Positions 17,657 through 26,960 are shown, counted from the first letter of the stretch. The stretch: DNA of 64,000 nucleotides from Pontibacillus yanchengensis Y32 (GCF_000770635.1 NZ_AVBF01000008.1:1-64000); one strand, 5' to 3'. The notes: a model not told the origin generated them from the sequence alone. Translations and numbers: made by a program.

Positions 17657-18493
17657 TTACTTAGGAATTAAATGACTGTACGTTTTTCGTAATTCACTTA
17701 ACGCCTGTAAACGTTGCAAGGAAACTTCCTCAAGTTCTAAACCTACTCCCATTACAATCCCTTCAAGAACCGCTACCGGGGCAACCATTGTGTGGAATTC
17801 CCACATTTCGCCTCGGTGAGTATATAAAGAATAATCGACGTACTCATGCATATTCGAGACTAATTGATCGGATATTAAAATGATTTTCATGCCGATCGAA
17901 TTGGCATGCTCAAATAAAGCTTGGGTTTCTAAGAGCATTTCAACAAATTGAAACACAATCAACGTTGATTGGGATGTCATATGTAACATAGATTCATAGA
18001 TTTCAAATCCACTTTTGGCTATACGTTCAATATGGATACCAAAGCGTTTCAATCGAAATTCTAATAAATCTCCTAATCCTTCAGAGGACGCAGGTGCATA
18101 AATATAGACCACTGTAGCGGACGAAATGGTTTGGATAGCCTTTTGCATATGTTCATTATTTAAGTGGTTTGCGGTATGAACGAGGTTCTTGAAGTGATGC
18201 TCCACCAATCTACTTAATAAGTGATTTTCATCCAATTGTTCTGCAAAGTTTCTAAATTTATTTTCAGGTGTTATTTCTATTCTACTTTTCATTTCCTTCT
18301 TGAAATCCTTAAAGGTTGTATAACCTATTAATCCCCAAAACCTTGAAACAGTAGGAGTACTCACCCCCGCTTTATCAGCTATCTCCTTTTCTGTATGGTA
18401 CACAATAGACGTCCCCTGCTTCTCAACTAAATCTGCAACCCTTCTTTGTTTAGGAGTTAAGTGCACTCCTTCAAGTGAAAATAATTTATCCAT
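17657..18493 (-). CDS. MurR/RpiR family regulator with SIS domain
   Basis: A 278-residue regulator: an RpiR-type helix-turn-helix in residues 1-77 (LTPKQRRVADLVEKQGTSIVYHTEKEIADKAGVSTPTVSRFWGLIGY) and a C-terminal SIS sugar-isomerase fold (about 110-240, VVYIYAPASSEGLGDLLEFRLKRFG) that in relatives binds phosphosugars. It is divergent from the ECF transporter operon with 172 bases between starts and is the likely controller of that operon. The conserved SIS region suggests a phosphorylated ligand; which one is unknown. Confidence 0.87.
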   Translation of the reverse strand: MDKLFSLEGVHLTPKQRRVADLVEKQGTSIVYHTEKEIADKAGVSTPTVSRFWGLIGYTTFKDFKKEMKSRIEITPENKFRNFAEQLDENHLLSRLVEHHFKNLVHTANHLNNEHMQKAIQTISSATVVYIYAPASSEGLGDLLEFRLKRFGIHIERIAKSGFEIYESMLHMTSQSTLIVFQFVEMLLETQALFEHANSIGMKIILISDQLVSNMHEYVDYSLYTHRGEMWEFHTMVAPVAVLEGIVMGVGLELEEVSLQRLQALSELRKTYSHLIPK

Positions 18494-18550
18494 CTATCAT
18501 CCCTCCTAGCCAAGAGTATAACGGTATTTCATAGCCTTTTGAAAAAAAAC

Positions 18551-18570
18551 TTTCATTCTTAAGAAAATGT
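18551..18570. promoter_or_regulatory. possible RpiR operator upstream of the ECF operon
   Basis: A palindromic centre TTCTTAAGAA (18556-18565) within TTTCATTCTTAAGAAAATG. RpiR-family operators often contain TTTC/GAAA arms. It lies about 100 bases upstream of the S-component start. There is no experimental basis here. Confidence 0.3.
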
Positions 18571-18665
18571 TTAATTTATTTACAAATTCTAAATCTACAA
18601 GGAAAACCTCCTTTACGTTCATTCCTTAACATAATAATTGCAAAATCAATTAAGGAGGCAATACC

Positions 18666-19544
18666 ATGAACCAATTAAGCCGTGAAGAGTACTCTCAGTC
18701 GCAAAAGATGATGATTTTTATCTTAGCAATGTCCTTGTTTGGCTTAGCTAATTTATTCACAGAATTATTACCTGAATTTGTGTTAGGGCCAGTTGAAATT
18801 TCCGTATCTTATCTTGCTTTTATTCCTTTGTCATTAGTAATGCTATTTCATCCTCTGTACGCAGCAGTAGGAGCTTCTGTGGGAGAAATTATTTTTGGAG
18901 ATTTGTTGTTAGGTGATTTTGGAGGACTTGGAGAATTAGAAGGGTTCATTGAATTCACCCTTGCCATGTATATAGCTGGGTTGCTTGTTACAAATCTTCG
19001 TAGCAAAAAACAAGTTGGTATTGCAGCAATAGTTGGTATTGGTATTGATCAAATGTTAAGTACGATCGTGGATGTCGGTAAAGTCTGGGTAGGAATTGAA
19101 GAAGTAGAGGCTGTACCAGGTTTACCAGAATCCATTCTAGCAATTGAAGGACTTAGTTTTGTCACAGAGATGATCATCTCTGGCGTGATATTTGGTTTAA
19201 TTCCTACATTGTACTTAATCCCGAGACTGTATGGAAAAATTGAACCGCTGCTTGGCATCAAACCTCGTGAAGGTCGGGTTAAAGCTTCCATGACAGAGTG
19301 GATGTCTGTTCGTTTCGTGATTCTAGCAATCTTCTTAACCTTCATGGGGATGGTCGCTGAATTCATGGCTGAAATGGATATCAATTTTGCCGTGTGGGAA
19401 CCTGAATTTCTTGAACAATTTGGGGATGGCTTTATATGGTTACCTATTTCTGCCGCAGCAATAGTTTTCATTGTCGCTGTGTTTACAGCAATCAAGTGGT
19501 TGGGGGCTTCTTCCAATCAAGATAAGAAAGGAAAGTCTGCATGA
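18666..19544 (+). CDS. membrane protein, probable ECF transporter S component
   Basis: A 292-residue integral membrane protein with about seven to eight helices. It is followed, with 4-bp overlap, by an ECF ATPase pair and an EcfT protein, so it is the probable substrate-binding S component. The first part (to about residue 190) has the S-component look (hydrophobic helices, PLSLVMLFHPLYAAVGASVGEIIFGDLLLG). The extra C-terminal helices make it larger than the usual 170-210 residues. No vitamin-specific motif (thiamin, biotin, riboflavin, folate) is recognised. AAGGAGG precedes the ATG. Confidence 0.7.
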   Translation: MNQLSREEYSQSQKMMIFILAMSLFGLANLFTELLPEFVLGPVEISVSYLAFIPLSLVMLFHPLYAAVGASVGEIIFGDLLLGDFGGLGELEGFIEFTLAMYIAGLLVTNLRSKKQVGIAAIVGIGIDQMLSTIVDVGKVWVGIEEVEAVPGLPESILAIEGLSFVTEMIISGVIFGLIPTLYLIPRLYGKIEPLLGIKPREGRVKASMTEWMSVRFVILAIFLTFMGMVAEFMAEMDINFAVWEPEFLEQFGDGFIWLPISAAAIVFIVAVFTAIKWLGASSNQDKKGKSA

Positions 19545-21250
19545 GTGAAGCTATCATCTCGATTGATCAAGTATCTTTTAAATATCCTGGAGGAGACGAT
19601 TGGGTCCTCCAGGATTCCTCCTTATCCGTCAACAAAGGAGAATTCCTAGCTATCATCGGTGGGAATGGTAGTGGTAAATCAACCCTATGCAAAACCATTA
19701 ACGGATTAATTCCACACTACTATACAGGGGACTTTAATGGATCCGTTCATGTGGATGGCATAGATATGTACAGTTCCGCCGTAGCTGTTTTAAGTCAAAA
19801 GGTTGGTTATGTGTATCAGGATTTTGAAAACCAGCTTATGCGCCCTACGGTTTTGGAGGATGTAGCCTTTGCCCCTCTTAATTTTGGGGACCCTGACTTT
19901 CAACAACATGCAGAATGGGCTTTAGAAATTCTAGGGTTAACTCACCTAAAAGACAAAAGTATTTGGCAACTTAGTGGTGGACAAAAGCACTTAACTGCCA
20001 TTGCGGGTGTCCTAGCATTAAATCCTGACATTCTTATAATCGATGAACCTGTTGCTCAACTGGATCCACACCACGCCAAAGAAATATATCAAAAATTAAA
20101 AGTTCTACAACAACATCATGGAAAAACGATTATCGTTATTGAACACCATACAGAGTTTATAGCAGATTTCTGTACTGACGTAACGTTAATCGATCAGGGG
20201 AAGGTGTTATGGAAACATGATGTGAAAACGGGGCTACAAAAGGTGGATGACCTCTTGGAAAGACAGATCTTCCCCCCTCAAGTAACCCAAGCAGCACTTA
20301 AGATAGACCATTCGAACAAGAGCGAGTTACCAATCACTCTTAAAGAAGCAGTTACCTACTATGAAGGTCTTTCCATTACTAATCCGACGTCTGTGGAGCA
20401 TAAATCCGATCAACATGAGCGTTTACATGAAATCGTGCATTTAGAGAATGTAAGTCATTATGCCAAATCATTACGTAATGAAACGGTAACGATATTAAAT
20501 GACATTCATTTATCCATAAAAGAAAAAGAGAGAATTGCCTTGGTAGGAACGAATGGTGCAGGAAAATCAACGCTCATGAAATGCTTAGCAGGAATCATCA
20601 AGCCCTCCAAGGGTAAAGGACGAATCAGTGAATACAATCTAAAAAATAGTTCTTTAGAAAAGCTATCTCAGGATGTAGCGTACGTTTTTCAAAACCCTGA
20701 AGAAATGTTTATAGAGGATAGCATTTATAAGGATTTATCCTTTTTTGCCCATTCAAGAAATATGGAGATGGAACCTTTTTTTCAACAATTAATTACTGCT
20801 TTTCGAATGGAAAATTTCATCCATAACGATGGGCGATTATTAAGTGGAGGACAACAACGGAGATCTTCATTAGCAATTGGTCTTGCCATTCAACCATCAT
20901 TGCTTATGTTAGATGAGCCTACCGCAAGTCTTGATGTAAAAAGTCGCCAAGAGATGATTCGGACGTTAAATCAGATTGACGAACAAGTGAAGAGTGTTTT
21001 AATAGCAACCCATGATATGCAATTAGTAGCAGAGTGGGCAACGAGAGTCATCGTTATGGACCAAGGAAAGATTTTGTTTGACGGCACCCCACATGAACTA
21101 TTTGCCCAGGAATTCATCTGTCAGCAAGCTGGATTAATCCCTCCGCAAATGGTTCAGCTCTCTAACCAATTAAACATACATCCTGTAGCGTTATCGATCT
21201 CAGAGTTCGTTGAGAGAATAGAAAGGATAGATAGCTATGGAGTTAGTTAA
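19541..21250 (+). CDS. ECF transporter ATPase, two ABC domains in one chain (EcfA-EcfA')
   Basis: A 569-residue protein carrying two complete ABC ATPase domains. Domain 1: Walker A GGNGSGKST, signature LSGGQKH, Walker B LIIDEP. Domain 2: Walker A GTNGAGKST, signature LSGGQQRR, Walker B LMLDEP. Both Walker B glutamates are present. Group II ECF transporters usually use two separate ATPase genes; here they are fused. It overlaps the S component by 4 bp and EcfT by 14 bp, so the three are translationally coupled. Confidence 0.9.
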   Translation: MSEAIISIDQVSFKYPGGDDWVLQDSSLSVNKGEFLAIIGGNGSGKSTLCKTINGLIPHYYTGDFNGSVHVDGIDMYSSAVAVLSQKVGYVYQDFENQLMRPTVLEDVAFAPLNFGDPDFQQHAEWALEILGLTHLKDKSIWQLSGGQKHLTAIAGVLALNPDILIIDEPVAQLDPHHAKEIYQKLKVLQQHHGKTIIVIEHHTEFIADFCTDVTLIDQGKVLWKHDVKTGLQKVDDLLERQIFPPQVTQAALKIDHSNKSELPITLKEAVTYYEGLSITNPTSVEHKSDQHERLHEIVHLENVSHYAKSLRNETVTILNDIHLSIKEKERIALVGTNGAGKSTLMKCLAGIIKPSKGKGRISEYNLKNSSLEKLSQDVAYVFQNPEEMFIEDSIYKDLSFFAHSRNMEMEPFFQQLITAFRMENFIHNDGRLLSGGQQRRSSLAIGLAIQPSLLMLDEPTASLDVKSRQEMIRTLNQIDEQVKSVLIATHDMQLVAEWATRVIVMDQGKILFDGTPHELFAQEFICQQAGLIPPQMVQLSNQLNIHPVALSISEFVERIERIDSYGVS

Positions 21251-22061
21251 CCGTTTCAAAAAAACATACAATCTGGAATGGGTTAAACTTGAGTTGTTGA
21301 AAACGGCTTTTGGAAAAAAAGATTCCTACATGGGAAGAAAAGACCCAAGGTTAGTGATGGTATGGTATTTCATTGTAAGCTTGCTACCTTGGTTTACGTT
21401 TAATCAGACTATTTTAATTGGGTTGCTAGTGTACACCATTGTAACTTCTTTAGTCTCAAGAGTAAGCCCACTAATCATAGGGTTATTAACCATAGGAGTT
21501 ATCAGTGAAATAATTTATATTGTTGCATTAGTGTATTTATTTGGAGGGGAATGGGCTGCATTTTCTTCCTTGATTACATTTACGATGAAAATCACGATAA
21601 TGTCCATTGCCAGTATAGCTGCATTTGCAAGCATGGATCCAGAAAAATTAAGCGATGCTTTACTAAGTTTTGGGGTTCCTGCTCAATTTAGCTTCGCTGT
21701 ATCTTACGGATATCGTATGCTCCCTATTTTGCTAGATGAATATCAACAAATTATACTCTCGTTCCGACTGAGGGGAAAGGCACCAACAAATGGCGGTGTC
21801 CTTAAATGGAGAACAATCTATTATTACTCCAAAATAGTTGTAAAAGCCTTCTATCCAATGATGTTAAATACCGCCAAGAAAACGAGAACTACTGTAGAAG
21901 CTTTAGAGGTTAAGGGATTTTCCTATTCCCTTCATGATAAAGAAGCCAAAAAACAAAAGTTATCTCATTTGAAACTATCCAATCAAGACTATACTTTTTT
22001 AGTAATGTCTATAGGTATCTTACTTGCTATCTATTTCTTAGGAAAATATTACCCGATATAA
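21237..22061 (+). CDS. ECF transporter transmembrane protein EcfT
   Basis: A 274-residue membrane protein of the EcfT/CbiQ family. Four to six helices are visible, and the two coupling motifs that contact the ATPases are recognisable as SFRLRGKAP and ALEVKGF in the cytoplasmic loops. It completes a dedicated (self-contained) ECF module: S, A-A' and T in one operon. This argues against sharing with other S components and for a substrate-specific transporter. Confidence 0.88.
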   Translation: MELVNRFKKTYNLEWVKLELLKTAFGKKDSYMGRKDPRLVMVWYFIVSLLPWFTFNQTILIGLLVYTIVTSLVSRVSPLIIGLLTIGVISEIIYIVALVYLFGGEWAAFSSLITFTMKITIMSIASIAAFASMDPEKLSDALLSFGVPAQFSFAVSYGYRMLPILLDEYQQIILSFRLRGKAPTNGGVLKWRTIYYYSKIVVKAFYPMMLNTAKKTRTTVEALEVKGFSYSLHDKEAKKQKLSHLKLSNQDYTFLVMSIGILLAIYFLGKYYPI

Positions 22062-22077
22062 AAAGGAGAAAAATACT

Positions 22078-22827
22078 ATGATGAATATTGATTTTCATAC
22101 ACACGCAAACTTATCCAAAAAAATACCTGTCTCAGCAGAAGAATTCAAAGATAAAATGAGAGTTGCCTATGAAAACGGATTGAATGCTGTAGCCATAACG
22201 GAACATTTCAATGCTGCAAACTTTTTATCTTTTTATGAGGAAATGGATCAAACCTTCCCTTATGAAGGAGACCATTACAAAGTCGATCAACTAAAAGTAT
22301 TCCCTGGGATTGAGATTGATGTGAAAGAGACCGGTCACTTTTTAGTTGTAGCAGATCGTGACACTATCAAAACGATTAGAAAAAGATTAATAGGCCATGA
22401 AGAGGAAGAAGATTTTATAGAGGTAAAGGAATTAGTAGACTTCCTTTCTGATTTTGATGTACTAAAAATAGCGGCCCATCCTTATAGAGAATCCACACCA
22501 TGGACACACCATGAGGACGACATTTTAAAACAATTTAATGCCTTCGATATTAATGGAAAAGATTTATTTAAATACGGAATAAGCATGAAACAAAAAGTAG
22601 AATCTCTTGGCGAACAATTTGATGTACCAGTTATTGGCGGAAGTGATACGCATCAATATTTACAATACGGATCTATTTACAATCGTTTTCCTGATTGCGA
22701 TACAGTCAGCGAATTGAAAGAAGCACTTCGTAATGCAAAGTATGAGACGATTGTTTCTAATTGTTTAGAAACAAAAGTTCACTCCGCAAAAGTGGTTAAG
22801 AAAATGATTAAAAACTCTATAGCCTGA
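22078..22827 (+). CDS. PHP domain phosphoesterase
   Basis: A 249-residue PHP-superfamily metal-dependent phosphoesterase. Metal ligands typical of the fold are seen: FHTHANL near the N-terminus, ITEHFNA, AAHPYRES in the middle and GGSDTHQY near the end. It lies 16 bases after ecfT with AAAGGAG before the ATG, so it is part of the ECF operon. PHP proteins such as HisK and nucleoside monophosphatases remove phosphate, so it may process a phosphorylated form of the imported compound. The substrate is unknown. Confidence 0.85.
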   Translation: MMNIDFHTHANLSKKIPVSAEEFKDKMRVAYENGLNAVAITEHFNAANFLSFYEEMDQTFPYEGDHYKVDQLKVFPGIEIDVKETGHFLVVADRDTIKTIRKRLIGHEEEEDFIEVKELVDFLSDFDVLKIAAHPYRESTPWTHHEDDILKQFNAFDINGKDLFKYGISMKQKVESLGEQFDVPVIGGSDTHQYLQYGSIYNRFPDCDTVSELKEALRNAKYETIVSNCLETKVHSAKVVKKMIKNSIA

Positions 22828-22833
22828 ACAAAA

Positions 22834-22863
22834 GCGGAGCCTAATGCAGGCTCCGTTTTTTTG
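22834..22863 (+). terminator. terminator of the ECF-PHP operon
   Basis: Arms CGGAGCCT and AGGCTCCG followed by seven T. Confidence 0.85.
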
Positions 22864-22902
22864 TTTAACAGCATGGTATGGGCTAGTAGAGCTTACATGT
22901 TT

Positions 22903-23012
22903 TGAGCGACATTTCAGCTTTATGAGCGAAAGTTGGAATATATGATCGAGATTTCAAATTTATGAGCGAAATGCGAATTTTATGATCGACATTTCAAATA
23001 TATGAGCGACCC
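22903..23012. repeat. tandem array, six units at exactly 20 bp (TGAGCGA/TGATCGA core)
   Basis: Cores start at 22903, 22923, 22943 (TGATCG), 22963, 22983 (TGATCG) and 23003, all 20 bases apart. The last unit reads TGAGCGACCC, as in the array at 17511. It lies between the converging PHP and ribH genes. It shares motif, period and copy number with the 17.5-kb array, but the spacer sequences are not the same. Confidence 0.95.
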
Positions 23013-23035
23013 GCCAAAATAAGCATAGCTTTCAA

Positions 23036-23063
23036 AAAAAAGAAGCCCTACACAGGCTCCTTC
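23036..23063 (-). terminator. probable terminator of the rib operon
   Basis: AAGCCCT and AGGCT can pair around ACAC, and eight A at 23033-23040 give the T run on the minus strand. The stem is short. Confidence 0.5.
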
Positions 23064-23064
23064 C

Positions 23065-23535
23065 TTATTGCTCAAATGACTTCGTTAAATTAGCCATTTC
23101 AATAGCTGCTGTTGCTGCTTCAGCACCTTTGTTACCCGCTTTTGTACCGGCGCGTTCGATGGCTTGCTCGATGGTTTCTGTGGTAATGACACCGAACATG
23201 ACTGGTACGCCCGTTTGCATGGATGCTTGGGATACGCCTTTTGCTGCTTCGCCACATACATAATCAAAATGAGGTGTGGAGCCGCGAATAACCGCTCCTA
23301 GGGTGATAACGGCATCGTATTGCTTCGTATCTGCCATACGTTTGGCGATCATCGGAATTTCATAAGCACCAGGTACATATGCAACATCCACATCCTCTTC
23401 GTCTACGCCGTGGCGCTTTAACGTGTCGACTGCTCCCTCGTATAGTTTACTCGTAATGAAATCGTTGAATCGTCCTACAACAATCCCTATTTTCAATCCT
23501 GTTCCGACTAAGTTTCCTTCAAATGTTTTGCCCAT
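23065..23535 (-). CDS. ribH: 6,7-dimethyl-8-ribityllumazine synthase
   Basis: A 156-residue lumazine synthase, the beta subunit of riboflavin synthase. It joins 5-amino-6-ribitylaminouracil with 3,4-dihydroxybutanone phosphate. Family residues are plain: VGRFN near the N-terminus, [24 protein letters not shown] with the catalytic histidine, and the C-terminal AGNKGAEAA. It is the last gene of the ribD-ribE-ribBA-ribH operon, 21 bases after ribBA. Confidence 0.97.
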   Translation of the reverse strand: MGKTFEGNLVGTGLKIGIVVGRFNDFITSKLYEGAVDTLKRHGVDEEDVDVAYVPGAYEIPMIAKRMADTKQYDAVITLGAVIRGSTPHFDYVCGEAAKGVSQASMQTGVPVMFGVITTETIEQAIERAGTKAGNKGAEAATAAIEMANLTKSFEQ

Positions 23536-23556
23536 GCTTTCTCCTCCTCTAACTCA

Positions 23557-24750
23557 TTAATAGTGAAATAAGTGACCTAATTTACTTTGCTTTGCCTTTA
23601 AATATCGTTCGTTTTCTTTACGGCTTTCGGTTTGTATCGCAACCCGATCCACCACTTCTAGTCCATAACCCTTCAATCCTGTAATTTTTCGTGGATTGTT
23701 GGTCAGTAGTTTTAATTGCGTTATACCGATATCCTTTAAAATTTGTGCGCCAATTCCGTAGTCCCTCAAGTCAGGAGCGAAGCCTAATTTTTCATTAGCT
23801 TCGACGGTATCGAGGCCTTGTTCTTGGAGCTTGTAGGCGTGCATTTTATTTAATAAGCCAATACCTCGACCTTCCTGACGCATATATAAAAGGACTCCAG
23901 AACCATTCTCCTCGATTTGCTGTAAGGCTGCATGAAGCTGCGGCCCACAATCGCATCGATACGATCCAAATACATCACCTGTTAAACACTCGGAATGCAC
24001 ACGAACGAGTGTAGGTTGATCAGGATGAACCTCTCCTTTAACTAAGGCGATATGCTCCTTGTCATCTACGACGTTTGAATAACCGATTGCTTTAAAATCC
24101 CCATATTCCGTTGGCAGCTGAATCTCAACTTCCCGTTGTACCAATTTGTCTTCCCGATTGCGATACTGGATCAACTCTTGGATGGTAATCATTTTCAGGT
24201 CGAACTCATCCGCCATTTTGCGAAGGTCGGGAACTCTTGCCATCGTGCCATCGTCTTTAATAATTTCACATATGACACCTGCTGGTTTTGACCCTGCTAG
24301 CTTAGCTAGATCCACTGCTGCTTCTGTATGACCTGCCCGGCGAAGCACGCCACCTTCTTTCGCAAGTAACGGGAAAATATGACCTGGTCGTATGAAGTCA
24401 TAGGACTTAGCTTCCGGATTCAACAGCTCGCGTATGGTTTTAGAACGCTCGGCTGCGGATATGCCTGTTGTGGATGTTTTATGATCGATACTTACTGTAA
24501 AAGCTGTACCGTGTGGGTCTGTACTCCGCTCAACCATCGGGAATAGTTCTAGCTGATTCGCGATATCATTCGAAACAGGTGCACAAACAAGCCCTTTTCC
24601 TTGTGTAATCATGAAATTTATTACTTCAGGAGTCGCATGTTCCGCTAACGCAATTAAATCTCCTTCATTCTCACGATCTTCGTCGTCACAGACGATGACC
24701 ATTCTTCCTTTTTTCAAATCATCTAACGCTTCCTTAATCGTATCGAACAT
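23557..24750 (-). CDS. ribBA: bifunctional 3,4-dihydroxy-2-butanone-4-phosphate synthase / GTP cyclohydrolase II
   Basis: A 397-residue fusion. Residues 1-200 are the RibB domain ([24 protein letters not shown]), which makes the four-carbon unit from ribulose 5-phosphate. Residues 200-397 are GTP cyclohydrolase II with the zinc-binding cysteines in [17 protein letters not shown] and the active-site [12 protein letters not shown] prefer the ATG at 24750, preceded by GGAG, to a GTG nine bases earlier. It sits between ribE and ribH in the operon. Confidence 0.96.
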   Translation of the reverse strand: MFDTIKEALDDLKKGRMVIVCDDEDRENEGDLIALAEHATPEVINFMITQGKGLVCAPVSNDIANQLELFPMVERSTDPHGTAFTVSIDHKTSTTGISAAERSKTIRELLNPEAKSYDFIRPGHIFPLLAKEGGVLRRAGHTEAAVDLAKLAGSKPAGVICEIIKDDGTMARVPDLRKMADEFDLKMITIQELIQYRNREDKLVQREVEIQLPTEYGDFKAIGYSNVVDDKEHIALVKGEVHPDQPTLVRVHSECLTGDVFGSYRCDCGPQLHAALQQIEENGSGVLLYMRQEGRGIGLLNKMHAYKLQEQGLDTVEANEKLGFAPDLRDYGIGAQILKDIGITQLKLLTNNPRKITGLKGYGLEVVDRVAIQTESRKENERYLKAKQSKLGHLFHY

Positions 24751-24774
24751 GCCTATCACTCCATTACCGTTTAG

Positions 24775-25431
24775 TTACTTAAAACCGTTCTCTTCTAAGA
24801 AAGAGGCTGTTATTGATGATTGGGACTTAGAGCCTTCCTTCATTTGCTTCGTTAAAAAGTTCACTACATATTTTCCAAGCATATCGATTTCAATATTCAC
24901 TCGATCTCCAGCCTGCTTTTCTCCGAGTGCAGTGTGCTCCATCGTATGAGGAATCAGGGAAATCGTAATGGAATTCTCTCCAACTCCAAAAACAGTCAAG
25001 CTCGTGCCATCGATAGCAACAGAACCTTTATATACAAAGTAATCCATCAGTTCAGCATCCAGCTCAATTTCATAATACACTGCATTGGAGGTTGGCTTTT
25101 TACTCGTGATGACACCAACTCCGTCTGCGTGACCGGAAACCATGTGGCCACCAAAACGCCCGCCTGCTTGCATCGCACGCTCTAGATTTACACCACTACC
25201 AGTAGTAAGCTCATGCAAATTGGTGGCACGGAATGTTTCTGGCATGACATCAAAGCTTGCTTCTTGGTCTGTAAACTGCGTTACCGTTAAGCATACGCCG
25301 TTCACGGAGATACTATCTCCAAGTTGAACATCCTCCAGAATCTTTGAAGCTCCGACGACAAGCTCCATTGATTCCTGACCCGGTTTAATACGTTTTACAC
25401 TTCCGATTTCTTCTATAATACCTGTGAACAT
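24775..25431 (-). CDS. ribE: riboflavin synthase alpha chain
   Basis: A 218-residue riboflavin synthase that converts two lumazines into riboflavin. It starts with the family hallmark MFTGIIEEIG and contains two similar lumazine-binding barrels of about 95 residues, each with an SxxVNGxCLT or GTSLTV type motif. It follows ribD with a 4-base gap. Confidence 0.96.
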   Translation of the reverse strand: MFTGIIEEIGSVKRIKPGQESMELVVGASKILEDVQLGDSISVNGVCLTVTQFTDQEASFDVMPETFRATNLHELTTGSGVNLERAMQAGGRFGGHMVSGHADGVGVITSKKPTSNAVYYEIELDAELMDYFVYKGSVAIDGTSLTVFGVGENSITISLIPHTMEHTALGEKQAGDRVNIEIDMLGKYVVNFLTKQMKEGSKSQSSITASFLEENGFK

Positions 25432-25435
25432 CGGA

Positions 25436-26533
25436 TCACTCCTGTTCTGCTGGCTTAGCGATAATTTTAATATCTTGACCTAATTGAATTACTTCTTCTA
25501 TTTGAAGGGATATAGCCTCATTTAACTTTGCTATCCCCTCACCCGTGATTGGAGTTGGTGCTGTTTTGCCACCTATTAATTTTGGGGCAATATACTGAAT
25601 GACTTGATTTACTGCTCTAGCACGAACAAATGCATCATTCACCTGGGCTCCACCCTCAACGAATAAGGACGTTATGCCCTTTTCTCCTAAAACACGTAAT
25701 ACTTCATCAATGGAAATAGTTGATTTGGAAAGCTTCACAACTTCAACATGATCATACTGCTGGAAGTGATCGATTTGGTCCTGTTCTACTTCCCTACCAG
25801 TCACAATCCATGTTGGTGCTTCGGGGGATTGAATGAGAGGTGTGTCAATAGGAGTACGCAAATGTGTATCAAGTACAATACGAACTGGGTTCTTCCCACC
25901 GTGAGGAAGTCTTGTCGTTAGCTTCGGCTGATCATGAATAACTGTATTCACACCGACTAGAATGCCATCATGCGTGTGCCTATAATGATGTACATCCTCT
26001 CTTGCTTCCGTTCCGGTAATCCATTGGCTTTCGCCTGTTGTGGTAGCTATTTTCCCATCAAGGGACATCGCTGTTTTCAAGGTTACGTACGGCGTTTTAT
26101 TGGCAATCCAATGATAAAAAACCTGATTCAATGCATCGGCTTGTTTTTCAAGAACGCCAACCTCAACATCAATACCAGCTTCCTGTATAAGTCGCACACC
26201 TCTACCGGCAACTTGAGGATTAGGATCTAGTGTCGCCACAACTACACGTTGAATACCAGACTTGACGATGAGCTCCGCACAAGGCGGTGTTTTGCCATAG
26301 TGACTACAAGGCTCAAGGGTTACATAGATGGTCGCACCCTCAGCCCGATCTCCAGCCATTTGCAGTGCATGAACCTCTGCATGCGGCCCACCAGCCTTCA
26401 AATGTGCACCCATGCCTAATACCTCACCGTCCTTTACGACTACAGCACCTACATGTGGATTTGGTGTCGTTTGACCAGTTGTTGTTTGAGCCATTTGAAT
26501 GGCAAGTTGCATATATTGTTGGTCCTGATTCAC
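25436..26533 (-). CDS. ribD: bifunctional riboflavin deaminase/reductase RibD
   Basis: A 365-residue bifunctional enzyme. The N-terminal deaminase carries its zinc site as H51-A-E53 and PCSHYGKTPPC (C76, C85). The C-terminal dihydrofolate-reductase-like domain (from about residue 148, TLKTAMSLDGKIAT) reduces the ribose side chain. The start is a GTG with AAAGGAGGG 9 bases upstream. It is the first gene of the riboflavin operon, directly behind the FMN riboswitch. Confidence 0.96.
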   Translation of the reverse strand: MNQDQQYMQLAIQMAQTTTGQTTPNPHVGAVVVKDGEVLGMGAHLKAGGPHAEVHALQMAGDRAEGATIYVTLEPCSHYGKTPPCAELIVKSGIQRVVVATLDPNPQVAGRGVRLIQEAGIDVEVGVLEKQADALNQVFYHWIANKTPYVTLKTAMSLDGKIATTTGESQWITGTEAREDVHHYRHTHDGILVGVNTVIHDQPKLTTRLPHGGKNPVRIVLDTHLRTPIDTPLIQSPEAPTWIVTGREVEQDQIDHFQQYDHVEVVKLSKSTISIDEVLRVLGEKGITSLFVEGGAQVNDAFVRARAVNQVIQYIAPKLIGGKTAPTPITGEGIAKLNEAISLQIEEVIQLGQDIKIIAKPAEQE

Positions 26534-26565
26534 GTTTACGCCCTCCTTTCTTTTATTTTAAAAAA

Positions 26566-26834
26566 ACAAAAAACCCTGAGGAAGATACACGTTCCCCAGG
26601 GTTTGTTCAAGTAAGTCATTTACAATTAGACAGACGTCCAGAATTTCGTCAAAGCGATGCTCGCATCACTCTGCATACGACTCTACTCCTATTCCTTCTC
26701 CCATCCGGACTCTTACCGTCGGCTCTGGTCTCGCACCAAATCAGCCACAAAGTACATACTCTGCAGGTCGCGGGCTTACAAGTATTCACTTGATCACCGC
26801 CGGTTGGGAATTGCACCCTACCCCGAAGGAAACA
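26566..26834 (-). ncRNA. FMN riboswitch (RFN element) with terminator
   Basis: Read on the minus strand from about 26832, the aptamer shows the RFN core: CTTCGGGGTAGGGTG, TTCCCAACCGGCGGT, a variable arm, GCCCGCGACC, GAGCCGACGGT, AGAGTCCGGATGGGAGAAGG, ending near 26690. The expression platform ends in a terminator hairpin at 26566-26605 (AAACCCTG / CAGGGTTT, then T7). FMN binding is expected to allow the terminator to form and stop ribDEBAH transcription. The centre is the conserved six-arm junction of this class. Confidence 0.95.
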
Positions 26835-26853
26835 CTATTTAGTTGTTATTCAT

Positions 26854-26882
26854 AATATATCTGATTTGAGCAGTTATCGCAA
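26854..26882 (-). promoter_or_regulatory. promoter of the riboflavin operon
   Basis: On the minus strand TTGCGA (26877-26882) and TATATT (26854-26859) are 17 bases apart, placing the start just upstream of the riboswitch aptamer. Confidence 0.6.
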
Positions 26883-26912
26883 TTCATTCAGCTCCTTAAA
26901 TGTTTAGATAAC

Positions 26913-26960
26913 ATAAAAGGAACCCTCTGAACTCTAATAAAGTCCAAAAGATTCCTTTCG
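26913..26960 (-). terminator. probable terminator after the HTH-PAS gene
   Basis: AAAAGGAACC and GATTCCTTT pair imperfectly across a long loop, directly after the stop of the minus-strand gene. It is weak. Confidence 0.4.

Noticed and set aside
17511-23012. CRISPR arrays at 17.5 and 22.9 kb
   Set aside because: Cores are 6-7 bases and spacers 13 bases; there is no cas gene. They are short phased repeats.
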